Positions 16,310 through 24,799 of a DNA stretch of 64,000 nt are shown here, piece after piece. The notes below the pieces were generated by a model. The model searched no databases. It was not told the origin of the DNA and saw nothing but the letters and a program-made list of their open reading frames with translations. The translations under genes and the position numbers were made by a program. Source of the DNA: an uncultured Chitinophaga sp. (GTDB taxonomy: Bacteria; Bacteroidota; Bacteroidia; Chitinophagales; Chitinophagaceae); assembly GCF_946479755.1 (NCBI RefSeq), contig NZ_CAMLHC010000001.1, forward strand, positions 620,001 through 684,000, in the 5' to 3' direction. Each line of letters starts with the position of its first letter. Positions within the stretch are counted from its first letter, which is position 1.

Positions 16310-17554
16310 TTATTTACTGAATTTCCGGACCACCCAGGGCAGCGACAGCCCCTGGCCCAGCAGAGAGAACAATACCACGGCGATGGAAAGGAAGATGATC
16401 TCGTTGCGCATCGGAAAAGGTTCCCCGCTCTCCAGGACTATCGGTAAACCCAGCGCGATGGCCAGCGAAACGATTCCCCGCATGCCCGACCAGGTAATGA
16501 TAAAACTGGTCTTCGAATCAAACAGCGCGTGCTGGCTGACACGGCGCTTTCCCTTGCCCTGGAAAGCCTTTTGCAGGTTGAACTGCTGCAGGTACACCCG
16601 CACCAGCCGGATGCCCAGGGCCGCCACTGCAATAATAGCGGCGTAACCGATATATGGCCATACTTCCGCTTCCTGCATCTTTTTTAGCACCAGCGGAAAC
16701 TGCAGGCCAATCAGCAAAAAGATCAGGCCATTCAGCAGGAAAATGATCACGTCCCAGAAGTGTTTTGACTGATGGCGGAGCGGTTCCGGCAACTTCATCC
16801 TGCTCAGCCTCGACATGCCCAGGCCCAGCGTTACTACCGCGATCACACCGGATACCGCAAAGTGTTCGGCCACCACATAGGTGACAAACGGCATCAGCAG
16901 CATCAGGCTGATGACCACCATATCGTTGGTACGGAAGAAACGTAACACTAACCCCAGCAGTTTCGCCAATATCACGCCGATCACAAAACCACCGCCCAGC
17001 ACCAGCACAAACTGCAGCAGCGCTTTCCAGGTAACGAAAGCTACGCCGGTCACTGCCGCTACGGCAAACCGGTAGGCCACCAGCGCAGAAGCATCGTTCA
17101 CCAGGCTTTCTCCTTCCAGGATAGTAACGGTGTTATGCGGTAACCCCAGTCCCTTGGTAATGCCAATGGCGGCCACCGCATCCGTGGCGGAAAGAATAGC
17201 GCCCAGTACAAAAGCCAGTGGCCATGTCATGCCCGGTATCAGGTAATAAGCCACTACGGCAATGCCGCCGGTGGTGATAAAAACCAACCCGATGGCCAAT
17301 GTACCGATGGTATTGAGGTTGAGCCGAAATTCCCGGAAGGAAATGTTGAACGCCGCGTCATACAGCAGCGGCGGCAGGAACAGTAACATGATGATTTCCG
17401 GGTTCAGTTCAATACCTGGCATACTGGGCAGAAAACCGATCGCAATACCTGTCGCCAGCAGCAACACAGGAATGGGCAGTTTTATCTTTTCCGCAATACC
17501 GGATATGCCGATCATGATCGCCATGATCACTAACAGGATGGTGTAATTTTCCAT
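16310..17554 (-). CDS. CPA1-type Na+/H+ antiporter (NhaP/Nhe family)
   Basis: Inner-membrane cation/proton exchanger, 414 residues from the ATG at 17554 (MENYTILLVIMAIMIGISG). An in-frame upstream extension (to 17611) is charged and outside the family. About twelve hydrophobic segments are visible. CPA1 hallmarks are LPPLLYDAAFNISFREF in TM3-4, the ATDAVAAIGITKGLGLP region and the ion-binding Asn-Asp pair in EGESLVNDASALVAYRFAV. TM10-11 show WSGMRGIVSLAIALGLP with the conserved Arg. It lacks a long cytosolic regulatory tail. No partner genes are beside it. It probably serves sodium and pH homeostasis. Confidence 0.95.
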   Translation of the reverse strand: MENYTILLVIMAIMIGISGIAEKIKLPIPVLLLATGIAIGFLPSMPGIELNPEIIMLLFLPPLLYDAAFNISFREFRLNLNTIGTLAIGLVFITTGGIAVVAYYLIPGMTWPLAFVLGAILSATDAVAAIGITKGLGLPHNTVTILEGESLVNDASALVAYRFAVAAVTGVAFVTWKALLQFVLVLGGGFVIGVILAKLLGLVLRFFRTNDMVVISLMLLMPFVTYVVAEHFAVSGVIAVVTLGLGMSRLSRMKLPEPLRHQSKHFWDVIIFLLNGLIFLLIGLQFPLVLKKMQEAEVWPYIGYAAIIAVAALGIRLVRVYLQQFNLQKAFQGKGKRRVSQHALFDSKTSFIITWSGMRGIVSLAIALGLPIVLESGEPFPMRNEIIFLSIAVVLFSLLGQGLSLPWVVRKFSK

Positions 17555-17793
17555 TGGCAGATAGTTAAGTGTCAGATATGGTCCTTCTCCCTTGGCGCTC
17601 GCTATCCCCACAAAATTGAGTTAATTTTGCCCATAGTCGTCACATTTGGTATATTGTTTAATTTATCTCTGTATTTAATATTGCTAATATATTAATAATT
17701 GATAAATAAATAATAATGAAGAAGGCTGGGGAGATGATCGCCAGGTAATCTCTCCGAATCCGGGCAATCAGTCTTGGTCCCGTGCATCAGCGG

Positions 17794-17812
17794 TTCAAGA
17801 TTGCTTCAAAAT
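17794..17812 (+). promoter_or_regulatory. Response-regulator box upstream of the two-component operon
   Basis: TTCAAGATTGCTTCAAAAT: two TTCAA half-sites 11 bases apart, the spacing used by OmpR/PhoB-type regulators. It ends 22 bases before the regulator ATG and is repeated, with one change, at 19921-19939 ahead of the efflux operon. Confidence 0.65.
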
Positions 17813-17834
17813 TTGCCTATACATTAGCTTTTAT

Positions 17835-18518
17835 ATGAAAGTGTTAGTAGTAGAAGATAGTAAAGAAATCGCCAGCAGCATTCATGATTTTCTCTTCAGG
17901 GAAGGGTACATCTGTGAGCTGGCATATAGTTTTGATGAAGCGCAGGAGAAGTTATTGCTGTATTCATATGACTGTGTATTGCTCGATATCATGTTGCCCG
18001 ACGGTAACGGGCTGGAACTGTTGAAGTTCATGAAGGACCAGGGCATCCAGAGCGGTGTACTGATCATTTCCGCCAAAGACGCTATGGACGATAAAATCAG
18101 GGGCCTGGAAGGCGGGGGGGACGACTACATCACCAAACCCTTCCACCTGCCGGAGCTACACGCCCGGCTCAGGGCCATCTACCGGCGTAAAAAGCTCTCC
18201 GGCAGCAACATCATCACCTTTAATGAAATCACCCTCAATACCGATACGCTGGAAGCTTCTATCAACGGACTACTGCTGGACATCACCCGCAAAGAGTTTG
18301 ACCTGCTGCTGTACCTGGTGGTCAACAAAAACAGGGTGCTCTCCCGGCAGTCGATAGCTACCCACCTGTGGGGCGACTATACGGATAATTTAGCTAATTT
18401 TGATTTTGTATATCAGCATATCAAAAATCTTCGTAAGAAAATCAGCGCGGCAAACGGAGCGGATTATATAGATACGGTGTATGGCCTGGGTTATAAATTT
18501 AATGCTTCCAAAGTATGA
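17835..18518 (+). CDS. OmpR/PhoB-family response regulator
   Basis: 227 residues. Receiver domain ~1-118 with the acidic pair (VEDSKE), phosphoacceptor Asp51 (CVLLDIMLPDGNG), Ser/Thr in LIISAKDAM and Lys in DDYITKPFHL. The DNA-binding winged helix is at ~128-225 (ISRKEFDLLLYLVVNKNRVLSRQSIATHLWGD, RKKI, TVYGLGYKF). It overlaps the following kinase by 4 bases (ATGA type), so the two are translationally coupled. The shared 11-bp-periodic direct repeat before this gene and before the TolC gene indicates autoregulation and control of the adjacent efflux pump, as in CusR/CzcR-like systems. Confidence 0.96.
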   Translation: MKVLVVEDSKEIASSIHDFLFREGYICELAYSFDEAQEKLLLYSYDCVLLDIMLPDGNGLELLKFMKDQGIQSGVLIISAKDAMDDKIRGLEGGGDDYITKPFHLPELHARLRAIYRRKKLSGSNIITFNEITLNTDTLEASINGLLLDITRKEFDLLLYLVVNKNRVLSRQSIATHLWGDYTDNLANFDFVYQHIKNLRKKISAANGADYIDTVYGLGYKFNASKV

Positions 18519-19825
18519 AACTGGTTGATAAATTTACATTGTGGTTTATTGGCGTGATTGTGGTCACCACACCCATCACTTCCTATATCTGTCTGAATAA
18601 TATAGAAAGAAAGATAGATGATGTGGAGATTGCCCGCCTGAAAACGGTCAACATAAAGGCGGCAGCCCGCATGACCGATGGGATGTCGGTCAACATACCA
18701 CGGGATGCTTCCTTCACCACCTTCACTTCATTACCGGCCCTGCCGGCAGACAGCTTCCGTATCCGGAAAGATCCCGATCCCGACGGCAACCACAAAAGCC
18801 TGGAGAGCCGCCTCACCGTCAGCACCTTTATGATGATCAACGGCAAGGCCTATGAAGTGACTACCTCCAGCTATATCCCGGCATCCCGCCAGATCCTCAA
18901 CGCCATCCTCGATACCGTGGCCTGGAAACTGCTGCTCATCATCATCTGCGTGGCGGTGTCCGCGCGTTTCCTGTCGCAACACATCCTGCATACGCTGCGG
19001 CTTACGATGAAGAAAATTCACAACTTCGACCTGAAGAAAAAGATCACTTTCCCGCAGACCAATACGGAGGAATTCAAAGAGCTGAATACCTTCCTGAAAA
19101 AAATGACGGATCGGGCAGTGGAAGAATATACAGCGGTAAAACAGTTCAGTGAAAACGCTTCTCATGAGCTGCAAACCCCGCTGGCAGTGATTCGTGGTAA
19201 ACTGGAACTGCTCAGCGAAACCGATATCGATGAGTGTCAGGCTACCCTGTTGGCCGACATGCATCATGCCATTGAAAAACTGTCGAAGATCAACCGCTCG
19301 CTGATCCTGCTGTCTAAAATGGAGAACAACGAGTTTGCGGTGACGGAACACATCAAATTCTGCCGTGTGGCCAAAGACGTACTGGCGGCGTATGAAGACA
19401 GGCTGGAGATGAAAAATATCGAAGTCAAAAGAGAGCTGGACAAAAACATTCAGCTCAGGATACATCCGGTACTGGCAGACATGCTGATGAACAACCTGCT
19501 GGGCAACGCCATCCGTCACAACGTGCAGGACGGCATGATCCACATCATTCTGAAACAACAGAAACTGGTGATCAAAAATACCGGTCTTCCGCCGGAAACC
19601 CCGCCGGAAGAGCTGTTCGAACGCTTCCGCAAAAGTAACCAGTGTAGCGACAGCGTGGGCCTCGGCTTGGCTATCGTGAAACAGATCTGCGAAGTGTGCG
19701 ACTTTAAAGTGTCTTACCGGTATAAAGCCCCGCTGCATATTTTACAGGTAGACTTTTGTCCGGAAAGTGTCATTAACGAGGCGGAACAAGATAAATTTGA
19801 AACAGCAGCGGTCGTGACCGCATAA
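18515..19825 (+). CDS. Sensor histidine kinase of the efflux-linked two-component system
   Basis: 436 residues. First transmembrane segment ~8-28, periplasmic sensor ~30-130, second membrane segment ~136-152, then a linker, HisKA with His217 in FSENASHELQTPLAVI and a HATPase domain with N boxes (LMNNLLGNAIRHN), a degenerate G1 (VIKNTGLPP) and G2 (SVGLGLAIVKQICEV). The sensor contains a polar loop and no recognisable metal motif. The terminator at 19861-19890 ends the operon. By context it senses an envelope stress or toxic compound exported by the downstream pump. Confidence 0.95.
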   Translation: MKLVDKFTLWFIGVIVVTTPITSYICLNNIERKIDDVEIARLKTVNIKAAARMTDGMSVNIPRDASFTTFTSLPALPADSFRIRKDPDPDGNHKSLESRLTVSTFMMINGKAYEVTTSSYIPASRQILNAILDTVAWKLLLIIICVAVSARFLSQHILHTLRLTMKKIHNFDLKKKITFPQTNTEEFKELNTFLKKMTDRAVEEYTAVKQFSENASHELQTPLAVIRGKLELLSETDIDECQATLLADMHHAIEKLSKINRSLILLSKMENNEFAVTEHIKFCRVAKDVLAAYEDRLEMKNIEVKRELDKNIQLRIHPVLADMLMNNLLGNAIRHNVQDGMIHIILKQQKLVIKNTGLPPETPPEELFERFRKSNQCSDSVGLGLAIVKQICEVCDFKVSYRYKAPLHILQVDFCPESVINEAEQDKFETAAVVTA

Positions 19826-19860
19826 TAAAAGTATCTCTCCGGTACGCTGAAACCTTTTAG

Positions 19861-19890
19861 GGGCAAGACTTCTGGTCTTGCCCTTTTTTA
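19861..19890 (+). terminator. Intrinsic terminator after the histidine kinase
   Basis: Perfect 9-bp stem GGGCAAGAC / GTCTTGCCC (19861-19869, 19875-19883) with a 5-base loop and a TTTTTT tail. Confidence 0.9.
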
Positions 19891-19920
19891 TTTTCCCTTC
19901 GGAAGAAAAAAAACAACTAC

Positions 19921-19939
19921 TTCAAAATTGCTTCAAAAT
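19921..19939 (+). promoter_or_regulatory. Response-regulator box upstream of the efflux operon
   Basis: TTCAAAATTGCTTCAAAAT, identical at 18 of 19 positions to 17794-17812. It lies 44 bases before the TolC-like gene, between the kinase terminator and the efflux operon start. Confidence 0.65.
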
Positions 19940-19983
19940 GATGGAGTCTTTTTGTATCCGGATTAACAACTTTAGTTCATACC

Positions 19984-21399
19984 ATGCTGCAAAATTCTCC
20001 CTACATGATTGGAAATAAATACTGGCTGATCCTTCTTTTTCTGATTGGTGTTCATTCAACTTCCGTGAAAGCCCAGCAGGTACTTACATTGAAAGATGCT
20101 ATTCAAACGGCGATTAATAATTACGGTACCATCAAGGCTAAATCCAACTATGCTGCTGCTTCCAAAACCAGCATAGACCAGGCAAAGAGAGATTATCTGC
20201 CTAACCTTAACGTCTCCGTGCAACAGGACTACGGTACCATCAACGGTCAGAATGGTCCGCTGTACGGCTTCGGCGGCCTCGCTGCCGCTTCTTCCGGCGC
20301 TCCGCTGCCGGAACAGAACTGGAACGCCGCCTTCGGTGGGCTGTACCTCACTAATATTAACTGGGACTTCTTCGCTTTTGGCCGCGCCAAAGAAAAAATA
20401 AAAACAGCACAAGCAGTTGCCGCCCGCGATAATAAAGACTGGCAACAAGAGATCTTTCAGCACGAAGTAAAGGTGGCAGCTGCTTATTTAAACCTCGTGG
20501 CCGCGCAGAAACTGACACTGTCCTATCAGAAGAACCTGAACAGGGCAGACACTTTCCGGCAGGTGGTGGTGACCCGCGTTAAGAACGGTCTCAGCGCCGG
20601 CGTAGACTCCTCACAGGCCAACGCTGAAGTGTCCGGCGCAAAGATAGCCCTCACCAAGGCCATCGATTTTGAACAGACACAGTCCAACCTGCTGGCCCAG
20701 CTGATGGGCGTACCCGCGGGCCATTTCGCACTGGATACCTTCCTGGTGTCCCGCGTGCCGGCCATGCTGAATGACACTGCCAGTGTTGAAAGTCACCCGC
20801 TGCTGCAATGGTACAAGAGCCGCATTGCACTGAGCGACGAGCAGTCTAAATACTACCGGACGCTGATGTATCCTGCCTTTTCACTGGTAGGCGTACTTCA
20901 GACCAGGGGTTCCGGTTTTGATGCCACCTATGGCGCACAAAACCTCAACGCCTATACGCACGCATACTGGGATGGTATAAAGCCTACCCGCACCAACTAC
21001 CTGATAGGCGTCGGCGTTACATGGAACCTTGCGCAGCCGCTGCGCATCTCCCGGCAGGTGAGAGCACAGCAACAGGTCAGCACCGGCCTGCAGGCAGAAT
21101 ATGATCTGGCGGACCAACAGCTGCGCGCACAGCTGCAGCTGTCGGACACCAAAATCGCCAACGCGCTGGACAACTACCACGAGGTGCCGGCACAGGTGAA
21201 AGCCGCTTCCGACGCCTATCTTCAGAAGTCGGTCCTGTACCGCAACGGCCTTACCAACCTGGTAGACGTGACACAGGCGCTGTACGCACTCATCCGGGCA
21301 GAGACAGACCGCGATATCGCCTACAGCAACGTTTGGCAGGCGCTGTTGCTCAAAGCCTCGGCTTCCGGCGATTTTAACATGTTTGCAAAAGAACTCTAA
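19984..21399 (+). CDS. TolC-family outer-membrane efflux protein
   Basis: 471 residues. Signal peptide within the first ~31 residues (LILLFLIGVHSTSVKAQQ); a second ATG seven codons in (20005) gives a shorter and more usual leader. The mature protein has the two repeated OEP halves: long helices (TLKDAIQTAINNYGTIKAKSNYAAASKTSIDQAKRDYLPNLNVSVQQDYG, DTFRQVVVTRVKNGLSAGVDSSQANAEVSGAKIALTKA, then QVRAQQQVSTGLQAEYDLADQQLRAQLQLSDTKIANALDNY and SVLYRNGLTNLVDVTQALYALIRAETDRDIAYSNVW). It forms the outer-membrane exit duct of the tripartite pump encoded by this and the next two genes. It is first in the operon, directly behind the response-regulator box. Confidence 0.95.
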   Translation: MLQNSPYMIGNKYWLILLFLIGVHSTSVKAQQVLTLKDAIQTAINNYGTIKAKSNYAAASKTSIDQAKRDYLPNLNVSVQQDYGTINGQNGPLYGFGGLAAASSGAPLPEQNWNAAFGGLYLTNINWDFFAFGRAKEKIKTAQAVAARDNKDWQQEIFQHEVKVAAAYLNLVAAQKLTLSYQKNLNRADTFRQVVVTRVKNGLSAGVDSSQANAEVSGAKIALTKAIDFEQTQSNLLAQLMGVPAGHFALDTFLVSRVPAMLNDTASVESHPLLQWYKSRIALSDEQSKYYRTLMYPAFSLVGVLQTRGSGFDATYGAQNLNAYTHAYWDGIKPTRTNYLIGVGVTWNLAQPLRISRQVRAQQQVSTGLQAEYDLADQQLRAQLQLSDTKIANALDNYHEVPAQVKAASDAYLQKSVLYRNGLTNLVDVTQALYALIRAETDRDIAYSNVWQALLLKASASGDFNMFAKEL

Positions 21400-21412
21400 C
21401 GGATGGATATAG

Positions 21413-21438
21413 GTGGCCGGCCGGCAGCGGCCAGCCAC
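21413..21438 (+). other. GC-rich hairpin between TolC and RND genes
   Basis: GTGGC (21413-21417) and GCCAC (21434-21438) enclose GGCCG/CGGCC arms. There is no U tract, so it is more likely an mRNA stability or processing hairpin inside the operon than a terminator. Confidence 0.4.
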
Positions 21439-21465
21439 TCAGAACAATGACATTAAACAGATAGT

Positions 21466-24400
21466 ATGAACCTGATTCGTTTCGCACTTCGTAAACCAAT
21501 CACCATCATGGTGCTGGTTGCCGGCTTATTCTTCTTCGGTATCAAAGCGGTCACCACGATCAAAATTGATATCTTCCCGAAGCTGGATATGCCGGTGATC
21601 TATCTTTCACACCCATTTGGCGGATATACCTCCACCCAGATGGAATCCTTTTTCGGTAAACAATACATCAATATCCTCCTGTTCGTGAACGGGGTGAAAA
21701 GTGTGGAAACAAAAAACATTCAGGGGTTGACACTGATCAAGATCAACTTCTATCCCGGTACCAATATGGCGCAGGCGGCCGCGGAAGTGAGCGCCTTCTC
21801 CAACCGTATCCAGGCTATCTTTCCGCCCGGGTCCAACCCGCCTTTCATCATCCGTTTCGACGCCTCTACGCTGCCGGTAGGACAACTCGTCCTCAGTAGC
21901 GATAAACGCAGTAACAACGAACTACTCGACCTGGCCAACGTATACGTACGTTCTTCCTTTACCTCCATCCCCGGCCTGGTAGGTTCCACGCCCTTTGGTG
22001 GTAACATGCGTACCGTGGTGATCAAAGCCGATCCGGAACTGCTGCGCTCTCACAATATGACACCGGACCAGCTGGTGGAAGCCCTCCGGCTCAACAACCA
22101 GACGGCGCCCTCCGGTAACGTTCGTATCGGTGATAAAAACTATCTCACCCCCGCCAATACCACCATCAAAACCATCAGGGATTTTGAAGATATTCCGCTG
22201 TTCAAAAGCGGCGTGCAGAACCTCTATCTCCGCGATGTGGCCACGGTGGAAGACGGCGCGGACGTGAGCACCAGCTATGCGCTGATCAACGGCAAACGCT
22301 CCGTATACGTGAGCATTGCCAAAGCAGCCGACGCCTCCACCTGGGAAGTGGTGCAGAACCTGAAGAAAGCCCTGCCCAAAATTCAGGCCCAGCTGCCGGA
22401 AGACGTAAAACTGAGTTACGAATTTGACCAGTCCACCTATGTGATCAATTCCGTTAAAAGCCTGTTGACGGAAGGAGCGATCGGCGCCATCCTTACCGGT
22501 CTGATGGTGTTGCTGTTCCTCGGCGATGCCCGCGGGGCGCTGATCGTGATCCTTACCATTCCCACTTCCATCATCTCCGGTATCCTGTTTCTGAGCCTGT
22601 TCGGACAGACCATCAACATCATGACGCTGAGCGGGCTGGCACTGGCCATCGGTATCCTCGTGGATGAAAGTACGGTGACGATTGAAAACATCCACCAGCA
22701 CTTCGATCTGGGCAAGCCCAAGTCACTGGCCATCTGGGACGCCTGTAAGGAAATCGCTTTCCCGAAACTGCTTATCCTGTTTTGTATCCTCGCCGTGTTT
22801 GCCCCTGCCTTCACCATGGGCGGCATCCCCGGCTCGCTGTTCCTCCCGCTGGCCCTGGCCATTGGTTTCAGCATGATCGTGTCTTATTTCCTGGCGCAGA
22901 CATTTGTACCGGTAATGGCCAACTGGATCATGAAATCCAAACATCATCATAAAAAAGACGGCAGCGTGATGACGGATGCAGAGGAATTTGCCGCCGCCGG
23001 TCTCAACCCCCACGATGAAGGCAATACCTGGGAACAGAAAAAAGCCCTCGTGGAAAGGGAAGACAGTAACCGTGATGGTAAGATCAGCCGTTTTGAAAAA
23101 ATCCGTCAGCGTTATCTGCGCTTTATCGACCGCATGATGCCTTACCGCAAGGTGATTGTGACGGCTTATCTGGTCATCAGCGTGCTCTTCGTGGCTTTCC
23201 AGATGAATATTATCGGCCGCGATGTACTGCCGAAGGTGAACAGTGGTCAGTTCCAGGTAAGGCTCCGCCAGCCGGACGGCACCCGTATCGAACAAACGGA
23301 GAAGAAAACTATTGCGGTGATCAACGCCGTTAATGATATCGTCGGTAAAGAAAACGTGTCCATCACATCCGCTTTCGTAGGTACACACCCGCAGCTGTTC
23401 TCCACCGCGCCCATCTTCCTCTGGATGGCCGGTCCGCAGGAGTCTGTATTGCAGGTGGCGCTGAAAGAGGATTATCATGTGAACCTCGATGAGCTGAAAG
23501 ACAAAATCCGTGACCGCGTAAAACAAATCGATCCGGTGATGAAATTATCTTTCGAACCCATTGAGCTGACCGATAAGATCCTCAGCCAGGGCTCGCCCAC
23601 GCCGATAGAGGTGCGTTTCTCCGGCAGAAATAAAAAGCTGAACCTGGAATACGCCATGAAGATGATCGACAAGCTCAAACAGATCCCTTACCTGCGGGAT
23701 GTGCAACTGGGCCAGTCCGTTAACTATCCGGCGCTGAATATCAATATCGACAGGGTGAGAGCAGCACAGCTCGGGGTAGACGTGGGAGACATCTCTCGGT
23801 CCCTGATCGCCAGCACCTCCTCTTCCCGTCTGACGGAAAAAAATATATGGGTGGATGAAAAAGCAGGTATCAGCTATAACGTACAGGTGCAGATACCCGA
23901 AAGCAAACTCGCTTCCCAGAATGACATCGGTGAAATACCTTTGCTGAAGAATTCAGCCAGGCCTATCCTCAGCGATGTGGCTACTATTACCCCCGAAAGC
24001 ACTTATGGGGAGAATGACAACCTCGGCGCGATGCCTATGCTAACGGTAACGGCTAACCTGAATAATACCGACCTGGGCACCGCTTCCACGGAAGTGAAGA
24101 AGGCCATCAGCTCCCTCGGCGAGCTGCCGCGCGGACTGAATGTAGATCTGATAGGCCTCAGCAGTACCCTCATCGATACGCTGGGCAGCCTGCAAAGCGG
24201 TCTGCTGGTAGCGGTAGTGGTGATCTTCCTGATGCTGGCGGCCAACTTCCAGTCATTTAAGGTGTCTGCCATCGTATTGGCCACAGTGCCGGCGGTATTG
24301 CTGGGGTCACTGTCCCTGCTGATGATGACCGGCTCCACGCTGAACCTGCAGTCCTACATGGGAATGATCATGTCGGTGGGTGTGTCTATCTCCAACGCGG

Positions 24401-24738
24401 TGCTGCTGATCACCAATGCGGAGCAGATCAGGAAGACCAATGGTAACGCGCTGGTATCCGCTAAAGAGGCCGCCGCGCTGCGTATGCGTCCTATTGCTAT
24501 GACAGCCCTTGCGATGGTGGTGGGCATGATCCCGATGGCCAGCGGGCTGGGAGAAGCCGGTGACCAGTCGTCGCCGCTGGGCCGCGCCGTTATCGGCGGA
24601 CTGGTAGCTTCCACTTTCGCCGCCCTGTTCATATTACCGCTGGTGTTTGCGTGGGGACAAGGAAAAGCAACAACACAAAGTGTTTCGCTCGATCCGGAAG
24701 ATGAAGAAAGTACACATTATATTCCCATGAAAGGATAA
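21466..24738 (+). CDS. RND-family multidrug/solute efflux permease with an EF-hand-like loop
   Basis: Proton-driven inner-membrane pump of the tripartite system. 1090 residues, slightly longer than AcrB-type proteins. TM1 (PITIMVLVAGLFFFGIKAV), porter domain (DIFPKLDMPVIYLSHPFGG), TM2-6 with the proton-relay region LAIGILVDESTVTIENIHQHF in TM4, where the usual Asp-Asp pair is Asp-Glu, then the second half with TM7 (VTAYLVISVLFVAFQMNI), a second porter domain and TM8-12 (LLVAVVVIFLMLAANFQSFKVSA, MGMIMSVGVSISNAVLLI). The cytoplasmic loop between TM6 and TM7 contains DSNRDGKISRFE (residues 533-544, 23062-23097), a full-consensus EF-hand loop, which is not usual for the family. The substrate is unknown. 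Confidence 0.95.
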   Translation: MNLIRFALRKPITIMVLVAGLFFFGIKAVTTIKIDIFPKLDMPVIYLSHPFGGYTSTQMESFFGKQYINILLFVNGVKSVETKNIQGLTLIKINFYPGTNMAQAAAEVSAFSNRIQAIFPPGSNPPFIIRFDASTLPVGQLVLSSDKRSNNELLDLANVYVRSSFTSIPGLVGSTPFGGNMRTVVIKADPELLRSHNMTPDQLVEALRLNNQTAPSGNVRIGDKNYLTPANTTIKTIRDFEDIPLFKSGVQNLYLRDVATVEDGADVSTSYALINGKRSVYVSIAKAADASTWEVVQNLKKALPKIQAQLPEDVKLSYEFDQSTYVINSVKSLLTEGAIGAILTGLMVLLFLGDARGALIVILTIPTSIISGILFLSLFGQTINIMTLSGLALAIGILVDESTVTIENIHQHFDLGKPKSLAIWDACKEIAFPKLLILFCILAVFAPAFTMGGIPGSLFLPLALAIGFSMIVSYFLAQTFVPVMANWIMKSKHHHKKDGSVMTDAEEFAAAGLNPHDEGNTWEQKKALVEREDSNRDGKISRFEKIRQRYLRFIDRMMPYRKVIVTAYLVISVLFVAFQMNIIGRDVLPKVNSGQFQVRLRQPDGTRIEQTEKKTIAVINAVNDIVGKENVSITSAFVGTHPQLFSTAPIFLWMAGPQESVLQVALKEDYHVNLDELKDKIRDRVKQIDPVMKLSFEPIELTDKILSQGSPTPIEVRFSGRNKKLNLEYAMKMIDKLKQIPYLRDVQLGQSVNYPALNINIDRVRAAQLGVDVGDISRSLIASTSSSRLTEKNIWVDEKAGISYNVQVQIPESKLASQNDIGEIPLLKNSARPILSDVATITPESTYGENDNLGAMPMLTVTANLNNTDLGTASTEVKKAISSLGELPRGLNVDLIGLSSTLIDTLGSLQSGLLVAVVVIFLMLAANFQSFKVSAIVLATVPAVLLGSLSLLMMTGSTLNLQSYMGMIMSVGVSISNAVLLITNAEQIRKTNGNALVSAKEAAALRMRPIAMTALAMVVGMIPMASGLGEAGDQSSPLGRAVIGGLVASTFAALFILPLVFAWGQGKATTQSVSLDPEDEESTHYIPMKG

Positions 24739-24799
24739 ACCGGAAAAAGCAGTCAGCATAAATAATACCATGAGAATTACAGGAAATAAATATCATTTT

